Source: JBGQOG01 sp052113705 (GTDB lineage Bacteria > Pseudomonadota > Alphaproteobacteria > Rhodobacterales > Rhodobacteraceae). Taken from it: DNA of 64,000 nucleotides. Location of the stretch: positions 62,001 to 126,000 of the forward strand of contig NZ_JBGQOG010000014.1 in the NCBI RefSeq assembly GCF_052113705.1. The letters are read 5' to 3'. Each line of letters begins with the position of its first letter. Position 1 is the first letter of the stretch. Positions 16,491 through 25,112 of the stretch are shown here, piece by piece. Position numbers and translations under genes: made by a program. The notes below the pieces were generated by a model. That model was not told where the DNA came from and did no database searches. It saw nothing but the letters and a program-made list of their open reading frames with translations.

Positions 16491-17834
16491 CTATTCCGCG
16501 CGGCAGCCCCCCGCCGCCCAGGCCCGCAGGTTCAGCTTGAGCCCGCCGCCCAAAGGATGCTCCTTGGCCAAAGACCGGGTGGCGTTTTGCGACATATACA
16601 CTTTGCCCTGCGCGCACAGGGCTTCTTGCGTCCAGCTGTGGCAGGTGGCGCATTTCTGCCCCTTCCACAACTCATCCGGCAAGCCTTCGATTGGCGCATA
16701 GAGCGGCGCGCCCTCGATCAGATCCGCGATGCTGTGGCCCAGAACCTCCGCATTGCCGACGGTCAGCGGCGAGCGGAAGGTGACATCGCCCGCGTCAATC
16801 ACCGGCGGCGGCGCGGGCGGCTCGGGGGTCGTGGCGGGGGTGACCCCCGAGCCCACCGGATCCTTGCTGGCGTTCAGCGCAATCGCCGCCAGTTCTTCGC
16901 GCGCAATCTCGGAGAAAGTGCCCGCGGGATAAGCCTCAAGGTAGAACGCATAGGCCGCCTGCGAGCCTTCGCGCTGCGCCATTTCATACAGGCGCTTTTC
17001 CGCGCCTCTCGGCTCGGCGGGCGGAGTGGCGACGGCCAGTGCCGGGGTGAAGATGAAATTGGTGGTCAGGGACGAGCTGTCCCAGGGCGTCTGCCGTCCG
17101 CCGGTTTCCTCAATCACCGCCACGCGGACATTTTTCAGGGTCTGCTCAATCGCCTGCCCTGGCACGGTCATCTGCGTGACCAGAGCGGCGGTGAAGGGGC
17201 TGTTGCCGTCCAGCCCGTCCATGGCCACCGCCCCCGGCGCGGTCGCATAGGCCAGATAGGTGCCGGTGGGGGCCTTCATCTCGGCCAGACCATTGTCGTT
17301 GAACTCGGGAATATCCGAGAAGGGGTTGTTGCGGCAGGCATCCAGCAGGACGATGTTCACCTTGTTGCGGGCCGAAAACATCTGCCGCAGCACCGATTGC
17401 GCCTCGACCGCGACCAGATCAAGATCGGCGGCATCGCTGAGCGCCACATCCACCGGCAGCAGATAATTCGAGCCGAAACTCTGCACGCCGTGGCCCGCAT
17501 AGTAAAACAGCCCCGTCGACTCTGGCCCCGCCTCGCGCAGATCGCGGCCAAAATCGGTGATCGCCCGCCGCATCTGCACCAGCGAGCTGTCGCTGAGCAA
17601 GGTGACCTTGAACCCAAGCCCCTCCAGCGTCTGTCCGATGGCCGCCGCATCGCGGGTGGGATTGTCGAGCGACGAGACGGCCTCATACCCGGAATTGCCG
17701 ATGACCAGCGCGATGCGCGGCTCGGCCTCGGCGCGGCCCATGCCCAACCCGCAGGCCAGCACGACCAAAAGCGCGCCCGACAGTTGGGTCAGACCACGAA
17801 GAGCAACAGAAAAAAGGCGCAATTTTCGGACCAT
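16491..17834 (-). CDS. Secreted caspase-fold (C14) protease with C-terminal CXXCH motif
   Basis: A 447-residue caspase/metacaspase-like protein. A signal peptide covers about 1-37 (LSGALLVVLACGLGMGRAEA). The p20-like domain (about 38-255) has RIALVIGNSGY, then the catalytic His115 in YYAGHGVQ and Cys167 in LLDACRNNPF, so the dyad is intact. A linker with a short repeat-like helix (YEMAQREGSQAAYAFYLEAY) and a Pro-rich stretch follow. The last 55 residues carry CATCH (Cys395, Cys398, His399), a heme c attachment motif, plus Cys407, Met414 and Cys444. Export to the periplasm makes heme attachment chemically possible. It shares a divergent regulatory region with the YceI-OmpA gene and faces the TonB/TolA-like gene. 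Confidence 0.87.
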   Translation of the reverse strand: MVRKLRLFSVALRGLTQLSGALLVVLACGLGMGRAEAEPRIALVIGNSGYEAVSSLDNPTRDAAAIGQTLEGLGFKVTLLSDSSLVQMRRAITDFGRDLREAGPESTGLFYYAGHGVQSFGSNYLLPVDVALSDAADLDLVAVEAQSVLRQMFSARNKVNIVLLDACRNNPFSDIPEFNDNGLAEMKAPTGTYLAYATAPGAVAMDGLDGNSPFTAALVTQMTVPGQAIEQTLKNVRVAVIEETGGRQTPWDSSSLTTNFIFTPALAVATPPAEPRGAEKRLYEMAQREGSQAAYAFYLEAYPAGTFSEIAREELAAIALNASKDPVGSGVTPATTPEPPAPPPVIDAGDVTFRSPLTVGNAEVLGHSIADLIEGAPLYAPIEGLPDELWKGQKCATCHSWTQEALCAQGKVYMSQNATRSLAKEHPLGGGLKLNLRAWAAGGCRAE

Positions 17835-17859
17835 TTCGCAGTTCGGGAACCAGATCGGC

Positions 17860-17907
17860 TGAAATTAGCATGCCCGTCGCCCCGACAGGTTAACAGTGCT
17901 AATTTCA
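17860..17907. promoter_or_regulatory. 11-bp inverted repeat in the caspase/YceI-OmpA divergent promoter
   Basis: TGAAATTAGCA (17860-17870) and TGCTAATTTCA (17897-17907) are perfect inverted copies separated by 26 bases. They lie between the caspase start (17834) and the YceI-OmpA start (18047). They are A+T-richer than their surroundings and placed where a dimeric regulator could control both genes. No known operator consensus was recognised. Confidence 0.5.
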
Positions 17908-18046
17908 CCTGGGATCGGGCATTTTCGCCCTCGATTGCAGGCGCGGCTGCGATCAGGCTTGCCACAAGCCCCGAAACCGCCTGTACTCAGCATGGGCAAT
18001 CCGGATGCGGGACCTTGCCCCCCGCCACTGAGGGAGGTCGCCTGTC

Positions 18047-19099
18047 ATGCGTCATCGCATTTTGTCCGCCGTGGCAGCACTGGCGCTGAGCTGTGGCGGC
18101 GGGTTTGCCCAGACCCTGGACCCGTTCGAGCATGGCTGGACGCTGGACCCGGCGGCTTCGGCGATCCGTTTCCTCTCGGTCAAGAAAAACTCGATTGCCG
18201 AGAGCAGCACTTTTGCAACATTTTCGGGGGTGATCGGCCCGGATGGCAGCACGAAACTGCAGATTTTGATGGATTCCGTCGATACCAAGATTGATCTGCG
18301 CAATGTGCGGATGCGCTTTTTGTTTTTTGAAACCTTCAAGTTCCCGGAGGCAACGATCACCGCGCATCTGGAGGCGGAGCAGCTCCGCGATCTGCCGCAA
18401 CTGCGGCGCAAGGTGTTGGATCTGCCTCTCGTGCTGACCCTGCATGGGGTGGAGGTGCCGCTGACCGCGCAGGTCACCGTCACCCTTCTCGACAATGACC
18501 GGGTGGCGGTGAACAATTCCGCGCCGCTGATCCTGCCCTTGGCGGAATACAACCTCGAGGAAGGCCGCGCCAAACTGCAAGATGCCGCCGGGGTCGACAT
18601 CCTCCCCTTTGGCTTTGTGAACTTCGATTTCTTGTTTGACCGCAACCAACCCGGCACGCCGATGGCCCCCCTGCCGACCGCCGCCGTGGCGCCCGGCGCT
18701 GCCGCGCTGGAAACCAAGGGCGATCTGGACCATGACGCCTGCGTCGGCCGGTTCGAGATTTTGTCGCGCACCGGCAATATCTATTTCAACGCCGGAAGTG
18801 CCCGGCTTGACCCGCAATCCGCGCCGCTCTTGGACAGCCTCTTCGACATTGTGCGCCGCTGCCCCGATCTGCGGGTCGAGGTGGGCGGCCATACCGACAG
18901 TGACGGCAGTGATCGCGAAAATCAGCGGTTGAGCCAGCGGCGCGCACAGGCGGTGACCGACTACCTTCTGGCCAAGGGCATCGCCGCCAGCCGGTTGGCC
19001 ACCGTAGGCTATGGCGAGGCGCGCCCGGTGGTGGAAAACTCCACCCCGGAGAACAAAGGCCGCAACCGCCGGATTGAATTCGTGGCCATCGGAAACTGA
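18047..19099 (+). CDS. YceI-OmpA fusion envelope protein
   Basis: A 350-residue exported protein joining two domains rarely seen together. A signal peptide ends near residue 21 (GGGFAQ). Residues about 28-205 match YceI, a lipocalin-like barrel for amphiphiles or isoprenoids (WTLDPAASAIRF, TLHGVEVPLTAQVTVTL). After a Pro/Ala linker, residues about 240-350 are an OmpA-like peptidoglycan-binding domain (IYFNAGSARLDPQS, VGGHTDSDGSD, GRNRRIEF), with the Asp and Arg that bind diaminopimelate conserved. Ribosome binding site GGGAGG lies ahead of the ATG. It is probably periplasmic and wall-anchored, a plausible Pal-like counterpart to the neighbouring motor. Confidence 0.87.
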   Translation: MRHRILSAVAALALSCGGGFAQTLDPFEHGWTLDPAASAIRFLSVKKNSIAESSTFATFSGVIGPDGSTKLQILMDSVDTKIDLRNVRMRFLFFETFKFPEATITAHLEAEQLRDLPQLRRKVLDLPLVLTLHGVEVPLTAQVTVTLLDNDRVAVNNSAPLILPLAEYNLEEGRAKLQDAAGVDILPFGFVNFDFLFDRNQPGTPMAPLPTAAVAPGAAALETKGDLDHDACVGRFEILSRTGNIYFNAGSARLDPQSAPLLDSLFDIVRRCPDLRVEVGGHTDSDGSDRENQRLSQRRAQAVTDYLLAKGIAASRLATVGYGEARPVVENSTPENKGRNRRIEFVAIGN

Positions 19100-19275
19100 G
19101 CGCCGGGGCCCTCAACCGCGATGGCGGGGCGCCCGTCCCTGCCCTCCGGGGCCGCGCCCGTTGGCCGCGGGGCTGACGGCCCCGGTGGCCAGAAAACCGC
19201 TGACCGCGGGGGGAGCCTGGCGTCATCTGGTGCGGCATGGTTCCCCAATTGAAACGTCTGACACCTGCGCCGCTG

Positions 19276-20112
19276 TCAGTGAAAATTCGCCTGAAAGGAC
19301 GTCGCGGTCAGCGAGACATGCGCGTCCAGCGGCGGGTGCAGCTCAAACGCTTTCGGCTCGCGCGCGAAGTTCCAGAGCCGGAACAGGGACCATTCCGAAC
19401 GCCGCTCCTCGGCCACGGCCAGCTCGTTGCGGCTGATATGAAAAGGCGTGCGTTCCCAGCCATTCGTCGTCTTCACCTCGATCAGGCGCGGCCGGCCGTC
19501 GGGTGCAAAGCTCGCGATATCGTAGCCGGCACCATCGCCATCCTCCTCCGACACCCACCGGACCTTGCGCGCAAGATCGTCTCTGCCCGCTGATTTCAGG
19601 GCGGCACGCTCATGCGCCAGGACGTGTTCCTCACCGGCACGGCCGAGGGCCCGGTTTCGTTCGTCTCTCGTCGCGACATCGAATTTGCGGGCGATGTGCA
19701 GCATCTGCTCCAGCTCCTGCGGCGGCAGCTGGTTCGACAACGTGGGCGGCGGCCCGATCCAGATCGGCCGTGCCTCCGCCAGGCCAGTCGGCGCTCCTGC
19801 ACGCGAATGGCGGCCGAGCCACGCCGAGTTCAGCGCCAGCCAACGCGCCACGGCATCCACCAGCGTCATCTGGAAATTGAAGGCAGGCTTGTAGCCCGGG
19901 ATCCAATCCTCACCCAGCCCCTTCAGCACGGCGCTGATGTTCTGGTGCTTGAACTCGACCGATCCCTCGGACCGATCATTCAACAACGGCAGGAGCCCGC
20001 GCCGGTGCTCGGCCTTGTTGTAGGGACGACTTGAGACGTCGTCGGCCAGCATCGCGAAGTAATCCGCGACGATCAGGTCGTTTTCTTGATCTGTCCAGGC
20101 CCCGTTTGACAT
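19276..20112 (-). CDS. DUF3883 domain, PD-(D/E)xK-like protein
   Basis: A 278-residue protein whose C-terminal part matches DUF3883 (the NO VEIN C-terminal family). It has an early Glu in GRAGEEHV (Glu161), then GYDIASF (Asp198) and LIEVKTT (Glu212, Lys214), the usual order of a PD-(D/E)xK nuclease-like core. The N-terminal half (NKAEHRRGLLPLLNDRS and IPGYKPAFNFQ) is typical of genes annotated beside restriction systems, but no methylase or helicase partner is present. It stands alone, convergent with the YceI-OmpA gene and upstream of tRNA-Ser. It may be a stand-alone defence nuclease, or a remnant of a system. Confidence 0.75.
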   Translation of the reverse strand: MSNGAWTDQENDLIVADYFAMLADDVSSRPYNKAEHRRGLLPLLNDRSEGSVEFKHQNISAVLKGLGEDWIPGYKPAFNFQMTLVDAVARWLALNSAWLGRHSRAGAPTGLAEARPIWIGPPPTLSNQLPPQELEQMLHIARKFDVATRDERNRALGRAGEEHVLAHERAALKSAGRDDLARKVRWVSEEDGDGAGYDIASFAPDGRPRLIEVKTTNGWERTPFHISRNELAVAEERRSEWSLFRLWNFAREPKAFELHPPLDAHVSLTATSFQANFH

Positions 20113-20411
20113 CGCGCCAGGCTAGGGGCGGAAACTGCGTTTGTCATCAGAGACTTCGCGCAAAACTCCCAAGACATACCATCCACCACGCCGCCCGTGT
20201 CGCATCTCCGTCTGCTTTGAGACAAGCCGGAACCAGCGAAACACGGGCGCAACGCGATCCCATCAGTTCATTGAATTGTCTTGGTGTTTTGAATCCGTCT
20301 CGCCAAGAGCGCAGGGCGGGTGGAAAGAGACGGTGGGCGTTCGGAGACCGATCTTGCGCAGTCGGCCAGTCTCCGAAGGGCGGATGGTCCCTGCAAACCC
20401 CTTTGTCACAT

Positions 20412-20437
20412 AAAGAAAAAGGCCCCGCGAGGGACCT
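20412..20437 (-). terminator. Intrinsic terminator of tRNA-Ser
   Basis: On the minus strand AGGTCCC-TCGC-GGGGCCT forms a hairpin (one mismatch) followed by a TTTTTC run. It lies 25 bases after the tRNA 3' end. The 20113-20411 stretch between it and the DUF3883 start holds no gene that I can support. Confidence 0.75.
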
Positions 20438-20461
20438 GTTTTCGGGTTTGCAATGTGCAAG

Positions 20462-20551
20462 TGGCGGAGCGGAAGGGATTCGAACCCTCGAGACGGTTCC
20501 CCGTCTGCACCCTTAGCAGGGGTGTGCCTTCGACCACTCGGCCACCGCTCC
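20462..20551 (-). tRNA. tRNA-Ser (anticodon GCU)
   Basis: A 90-base type II tRNA with long variable arm and encoded CCA. The acceptor stem GGAGCGG pairs with CCGCTCC, and the discriminator is G. The anticodon stem-loop CACCC-CTGCTAA-GGGTG gives anticodon GCU for AGC/AGU serine codons. The variable arm is AGACGG...CCGTCT, and the T loop TTCGAAT is canonical. It borders the accessory stretch 20552-25775 on its 5' side. No direct repeat of its 3' end was found by eye near the recombinase remnant. Confidence 0.97.
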
Positions 20552-20558
20552 GCTGAGC

Positions 20559-20587
20559 GGTATATTCGGCAAGGTATCGGAAAACAA
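20559..20587 (-). promoter_or_regulatory. Likely promoter of tRNA-Ser
   Basis: On the minus strand TTGTTT (20582-20587) and TATACC (20559-20564) are separated by 17 bases. The -10 element sits 7 bases ahead of the tRNA, consistent with a sigma-70-type promoter. Confidence 0.45.
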
Positions 20588-21224
20588 GCTGTATTCTGGA
20601 AAAAGTTCGGCCGCAGCAGTAACCCACAATTTTACTGAGATGTCGGAGACTTAGGCTCGCAATCCCCATCGAAGTCAGCACCATGCGGCGCGACTTGCGG
20701 TCTGCGCTGCCTGCCTCTCCGCCTCGCATTCTCAGCGAGGTTCCCCTGTGCCGGATTGCTGCGCGCCTAACGCAGCAGGCACTGCGGCAACTCATCAAAA
20801 AGGAGCAACAGAACGTCCTCTGGAACAGAGCTTTGGATGCGCGCCACATCATTATGGCGAAAATTATGTGAGCAAACCCAAGGACGAAGGTACTGCAACT
20901 TTGCTTGGCGACGCACCTCAGTTCTCGATCAGACCATTGCCATCAGCGGCTGGTTACACAGGGGGGAGCGCGGCGTTCGGCGAAACAACATGCGAGGCCA
21001 TATCATGTCAGCCGTCGGCGGATTGGGCACCACTGCGCTGCCCCCGCGAAATCTCTCTGCGTGATGTAAGTTCTGTGCCAATGAGACCTGTCGTCTCACG
21101 TTATGAACGTGCCCGTTACCGAGATGCCGCAACGGGGCCTGCGTCGCGATCCACCCGATACCGTTGCAAAATGGCGGGTAAGCTGGCGCCAGTCCCGTAT
21201 CGGATCCATAGGGAAGACTGCGGG
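20588..21224. other. Gene-poor stretch before the IS110 remnant
   Basis: About 640 bases with no open frame I can assign. Composition is less GC-rich than the core genome. The last 200 bases probably belong to the left end of the decayed IS110-type element, because the open frame of its first segment is preceded by a leader without other function. No rRNA, CRISPR or tRNA was seen. Confidence 0.5.
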
Positions 21225-22183
21225 ATGAGACCGTGTATCGGATTGGTTGTGTCGCGGGCAAAAACCGCGATCTGCGTGATCCGCGAACAGGGCAGATTGT
21301 GAGGAAGGCGCAGGCAGCCAGCGCGCCTGAGGCGCTTTTGGACAGGATTGGGGGGCCAGATGGCGCGGTGGCGGCCATCGGTTTCGAGGCAGACCCGCTC
21401 TCACACCGGTTGCACCACGGCCTCTCAATCGCGGGTCCGGATGTCGTGCGGATGGAGACGCGGCAGCTCAAAGGTGCCCTGATCGCCATGCCGATCAACA
21501 CGGATCGTCGTGACGCCGAAGGCATCGCCCGCCTGCTTCACCTCGGCTGGTTTCGGCCTGTTCACGGCAAATCGGTCTCGGCGCAAGAGGTCGGCGCCGT
21601 GCCTGCGGCGCGCAAGACCGTCCCGCAAGGCATGATCGCCCTGGAAATGCGACTGCGCGGGCTGCTGCGAAACTTCGGGCTCACGGGGGGCGCCCTATCC
21701 CGCGGCAGGTTCGGCCTTCGCATCCGAGAACTGCCACGGGCAATCCCATGCGTGGCTCTACGACAGAACCGATGCGCCGGGCGCGGGCATGCTGGCGGCA
21801 AGACCTGCCGGGACCGGAGCGCCGTGTCCGCCACTTGGCTCAGGATGACCTGCGATGCCGCCGGCTGTTGTCTGTGCCCGGGATCGGCGCGCCGCCGTGG
21901 CGCAACGCGCGCCATGCTCGCCCTGGCCAGGCGCATCGGGGTGATTCTTCACCGAATGGGGGGTGAGGACACCGCCTTCCGGTCCGGCATCGCAGGCCGC
22001 ATGCGGCCTGACGACCCGAGCTACCACCCGTTCCTGCCGAAACGCAGGCTTCCGAGGTTCCCCCGGGACGCGGTTCCGATGAGGCGGTGGTCAGGATTGT
22101 TGCCCGCAACACGAAGCACGCCAGTGAGATGGGCACATCGGCATTGCATGGAACCGGCATCATCTTGGCAGCCCCCGCGCTGA
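21225..22183 (+). mobile_element. Decayed IS110-family transposase
   Basis: Pieces of one IS110-type (DEDD) transposase lie in three reading frames. Frame 1 starts at ATG 21225 with MRPCIGLVVSRAKTAICVI, the N-terminal RuvC-like segment in which the catalytic Asp position reads Val. Frame 2 (about 21287-21740) gives GQIVRKAQAASAPEALLDRIG, METRQLKGALIAMP and TDRRDAEGIARLLHLGWFRP. Frame 3 (about 21850-21900) gives RRLLSVPGIGA, the Transposase_20 motif. Frameshifts and the changed active-site residue mean the element is dead. The end is set where similarity fades; neither terminus could be fixed, as IS110 elements lack obvious inverted repeats. Confidence 0.8.
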
Positions 22184-22471
22184 CCACGGACCGAAGCATG
22201 CAGCCGGGGTGATCTCGGCCAAAGGCGGCAGTGACAGCAGGACGGTCTGGAAAGAACAGATGTTCAGATCCGCACCCCGGCGGCCGATCTCGCATGCACA
22301 AAACCCCTTGATCGGGGCGGTCCCGTTTCCGAGGTCTGGTGCCGAGGAAAAGTCCGCTCGCTGCGCCGTTCTGCGATAAGATTCAGGCTTGGGTGGCACG
22401 CTGTGAATATTGATGGCCTCGCTGCATCGAACCGACTAATAGGTTTGGAGCCTTACAAAGAGCGCTCGACA

Positions 22472-23491
22472 ATGATCAAATTTGTGAACCAAAAATCTCC
22501 CAATATGCACCGCGTTGCGACCTTGCTTGAGCTGTGCGCGGCGCAAAACATCTGGGCGAACAGAGGGCCGTTGTACACGCTCCTTGAAGAAAATTACGCG
22601 GCGCATTTTGGGCTGGACAGCGCTTGCAAAGTGACCCCCTGCGCCAATGCCGGGATCGCTTTGGAGGCCATGGCCAAGCTGCTCTCCTTGCGCGAGGGTC
22701 GCACGCTTAAATGGGCAGGCTCGGCCTTCAGCTTTCAGAATTTGGGGCGCGGGTATTTTGCAGATATGGCGCTGGTCGATTGCACCCGACAGGGGCTCTT
22801 GGATATGGACGCTGTGCGGGCCCTGCCGCCGGACAGCTTTGATGGCATCATCGTGGTCAACCCGTTTGGCCTTTTTCAGGACTTCGCCGAGTACATCGCC
22901 TTCGCGCGTGAAACCGGAAAGTTCCTGCTGATCGACAATGCGGCAGGCATCAGCCGCACCATGCCAGATTGGCCGTGGCAGGCGCTCAGCCTGCACCATA
23001 CCAAGCCCTATGGAATGGGCGAAGGTGGCTTGGCGCTGACACCGGCCGATGCAGCTGAAGACTTTTATGGCCTGCTCAACTATGGCCCCGCACCGAAAGA
23101 CCCGGCCTGCTGGCTCAATAACGGTAAGATTTCGGACATCGCCTGCGCCTTTTTGATCGAGCGTCTGGAGACGGTTTCGGAATGGGAGCCCCTGTATCTT
23201 GAACAGGCGGAACGCGTGCACCGGATCGCAACCGGCCTTGGCCTCGCGCCGCTGCGTCCCTTCGGCCCGGCAGCACCGGCGATGAGCTGGGGTTACCTCG
23301 GACCTCAGGAAATCCCGCTTGAGCGGATCACGCAGGCCCGGCATCTGACCTTCGGCAAGTATTACAAGCCTCTTGCGGATTTGCCGCAGACGCGGGCGCT
23401 TTACGCGCATCTGGTGAACATCCCGACACATCCGGATGTCGCGCAGCTGTCCGATGGCATGCTCGAGGACGAGATCGCGCGTCTGCTATGA
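22472..23491 (+). CDS. DegT/DnrJ-type sugar aminotransferase
   Basis: A 339-residue PLP-dependent aminotransferase of the DegT/DnrJ/EryC1/StrS type, which makes amino sugars for surface glycans. Visible elements: CKVTPCANAGIALEAM (cofactor phosphate region), VNPFGLFQDF, FLLIDNAAG (PLP-binding Asp) and HHTKPYGMGEGG, with the Lys that forms the Schiff base. ATG 22472 is preferred; a GTG 69 bases upstream is in frame but unsupported. The protein is slightly shorter than the usual 360-390. Its 3' end overlaps that of the convergent acetyltransferase gene by 6 bases. It belongs to the accessory glycan trio. Confidence 0.8.
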   Translation: MIKFVNQKSPNMHRVATLLELCAAQNIWANRGPLYTLLEENYAAHFGLDSACKVTPCANAGIALEAMAKLLSLREGRTLKWAGSAFSFQNLGRGYFADMALVDCTRQGLLDMDAVRALPPDSFDGIIVVNPFGLFQDFAEYIAFARETGKFLLIDNAAGISRTMPDWPWQALSLHHTKPYGMGEGGLALTPADAAEDFYGLLNYGPAPKDPACWLNNGKISDIACAFLIERLETVSEWEPLYLEQAERVHRIATGLGLAPLRPFGPAAPAMSWGYLGPQEIPLERITQARHLTFGKYYKPLADLPQTRALYAHLVNIPTHPDVAQLSDGMLEDEIARLL

Positions 23492-24136
23492 ACGGTCCGC
23501 GCCGGTTTTGATGATTTTGGCGGGCACGCCGACAGCAGTACAATGGGGCGGCAATGTGCGGACGACCGCCGCCCCGGCACCGATGACGGCGCCTTCGCCA
23601 ATGGCAACGCCTTGAATGACCGTCACGCCCGTGCCGATGTCGACCCCCTCCCCCAAGGCGACATAGCCCGAAATATTCGCGCCGGGGCTGATCGTCGAAT
23701 AGGCGCCAAGAACAGCGTCATGGCCGACGGTTGCGCAGAGGTTGATGTGGACATGTGCCGCGACGGTAATGTCGGTGGTCAAACAGGCCCCCGCACAGAT
23801 CAGCACCCCTTCAGCGAGGTCGACCTGCGCGCCGATCCAGGCGCGTGGATGCACCAATACCGGGAAAGCATGGCCGAGCGCGCCCATCCGTTCGGCAATA
23901 CGTCGCCGGACGGCAGGTGCACCGATCGCAATCGCAAGATCGGCACGCGTACCGCGCTCAATCCGTGCGACATCATCCACCACGGGTAGCCCATGCACCG
24001 TCTCAGGATGCGCAATGCCGGGATCGACCACAAAGCCGATGCAGTTCCACTGCGGCACCTGCGCATTCAGCGCATGAATGATCTGCAACACCTCGCGCCC
24101 GAATCCGCCGCATCCGTAAATGGCAATGTCCCGCAC
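23486..24136 (-). CDS. NeuD/PglD-family sugar O/N-acetyltransferase
   Basis: A 216-residue acetyltransferase with an N-terminal Rossmann-like PglD domain (IAIYGCGGFGREVLQII) and a left-handed beta-helix of hexapeptide repeats (about 100-205: ISPGANISGYVALGEGVDIG). The catalytic His is probably that in ATVGHDAVLGAYS. Such enzymes acetylate amino sugars or sialic-acid-like sugars. It starts with GTG. Together with the DegT aminotransferase it could carry out two consecutive steps on a nucleotide-sugar, although the genes face each other. It lies 55 bases downstream of the glycosyltransferase-like gene on the same strand, probably in one transcript. Confidence 0.85.
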   Translation of the reverse strand: MRDIAIYGCGGFGREVLQIIHALNAQVPQWNCIGFVVDPGIAHPETVHGLPVVDDVARIERGTRADLAIAIGAPAVRRRIAERMGALGHAFPVLVHPRAWIGAQVDLAEGVLICAGACLTTDITVAAHVHINLCATVGHDAVLGAYSTISPGANISGYVALGEGVDIGTGVTVIQGVAIGEGAVIGAGAAVVRTLPPHCTAVGVPAKIIKTGADRS

Positions 24137-24191
24137 TCGCCCGCTCCGTATTGAATGAAAGTCTTACCCAGTGATCCGCCCGGTGTGCGGC

Positions 24192-25112
24192 CTAGCCGAA
24201 ACGTGCCTGAAGCGTCGCGAGGAAATGCACAACCATGTCTGTCTCGCGCTCTTTGGCGGCATGCATATCCGCGATCAGCTGCCCACGCGTCGCGCGTGCC
24301 CAATCGATCTCATCCTCGCCATAGGCCACGCCATGCTTGAGCTCAAAGCCCGCGCGCCACGCCTGAGCGCTTAGCCCTGGCTGCGGGATAACCACCGGCA
24401 AACAGCCACAGAGCGCCGCGTAATAGGCATACATCGTATAGGGGTCATGGCAATAAAAGATCTCAGTTGCATTGAATATCTCGGCCATCTCAGCATGGCT
24501 TTTGCCATCCAGCAAAATGGCCGGGTCGGGTTTCGGGATCTGTTCTGCCGTATTGGTGCCCTTGCGGATCATCCGACAGGAACCGCTTCTCGGGCGCCCC
24601 AGATCACGGTAGATATCGTCACGCAGCCACCGCAACTGCAACAATCTGTCGGCAGTAACGCTCTCAATGCCTTCCGCAAAAGCCTCTTGGTAAAAGAAAA
24701 TCTCTTCGCCGATCCCGATCTTGGTGCCCGCACGTAAAAATCCCGGCCGGTGAAGCAGCCATCGCGCCACCCGCGGCGATTGCAGGGGATTTCCCGCAAT
24801 GGTTTCGGCATAGACGATGATCGCCTCCCCCAGAAGCTTCTCCGGTGCCAGCGGCACGTCCATTGACGGATGGGTTTGAAAGCGTGCTTGTCGGCGGCGC
24901 TGGTTCCAGCGTTTAATTCTTCGGATCCAAGCGGACCTGGTTTCGGCATAGTCCTTGGAGTTTTGATAGGCATATGCATCAGCGCCCAGCGCACGCAGCC
25001 GGTCAACAAGCGCGTGAAGCACAATCACACCACCGCTGTTCTCATCGAAAGTGCTGCACATCACGACGATTGGTCGCTTGGGCAAAAGGACGGATGCGCT
25101 TTCGGGGGTCAT
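24192..25112 (-). CDS. Putative glycosyltransferase-like glycan protein
   Basis: A 306-residue protein. ATG 25112 is chosen for its AGAGAG ribosome binding site; an ATG 75 bases upstream has none. The start has IVVMCSTFDENSGGVIVLHALVDRL, resembling the N-terminal Rossmann half of GT-B enzymes. The C-terminal half has EIFYCHDPYTMYAYYAALCG and PVVIPQPG, an acidic-aromatic nucleotide-binding region as in hexosyltransferases of the WavQ type. No full donor-binding motif can be confirmed. The role in surface polysaccharide assembly is inferred from the neighbouring aminotransferase and acetyltransferase. Confidence 0.6.
   Translation of the reverse strand: MTPESASVLLPKRPIVVMCSTFDENSGGVIVLHALVDRLRALGADAYAYQNSKDYAETRSAWIRRIKRWNQRRRQARFQTHPSMDVPLAPEKLLGEAIIVYAETIAGNPLQSPRVARWLLHRPGFLRAGTKIGIGEEIFFYQEAFAEGIESVTADRLLQLRWLRDDIYRDLGRPRSGSCRMIRKGTNTAEQIPKPDPAILLDGKSHAEMAEIFNATEIFYCHDPYTMYAYYAALCGCLPVVIPQPGLSAQAWRAGFELKHGVAYGEDEIDWARATRGQLIADMHAAKERETDMVVHFLATLQARFG

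Noticed and set aside
20263..20460. A 65-codon minus-strand frame just downstream of tRNA-Ser
   Set aside because: It overlaps the tRNA terminator and has no domain or ribosome binding site; it resembles spurious frames often called beside RNA genes.
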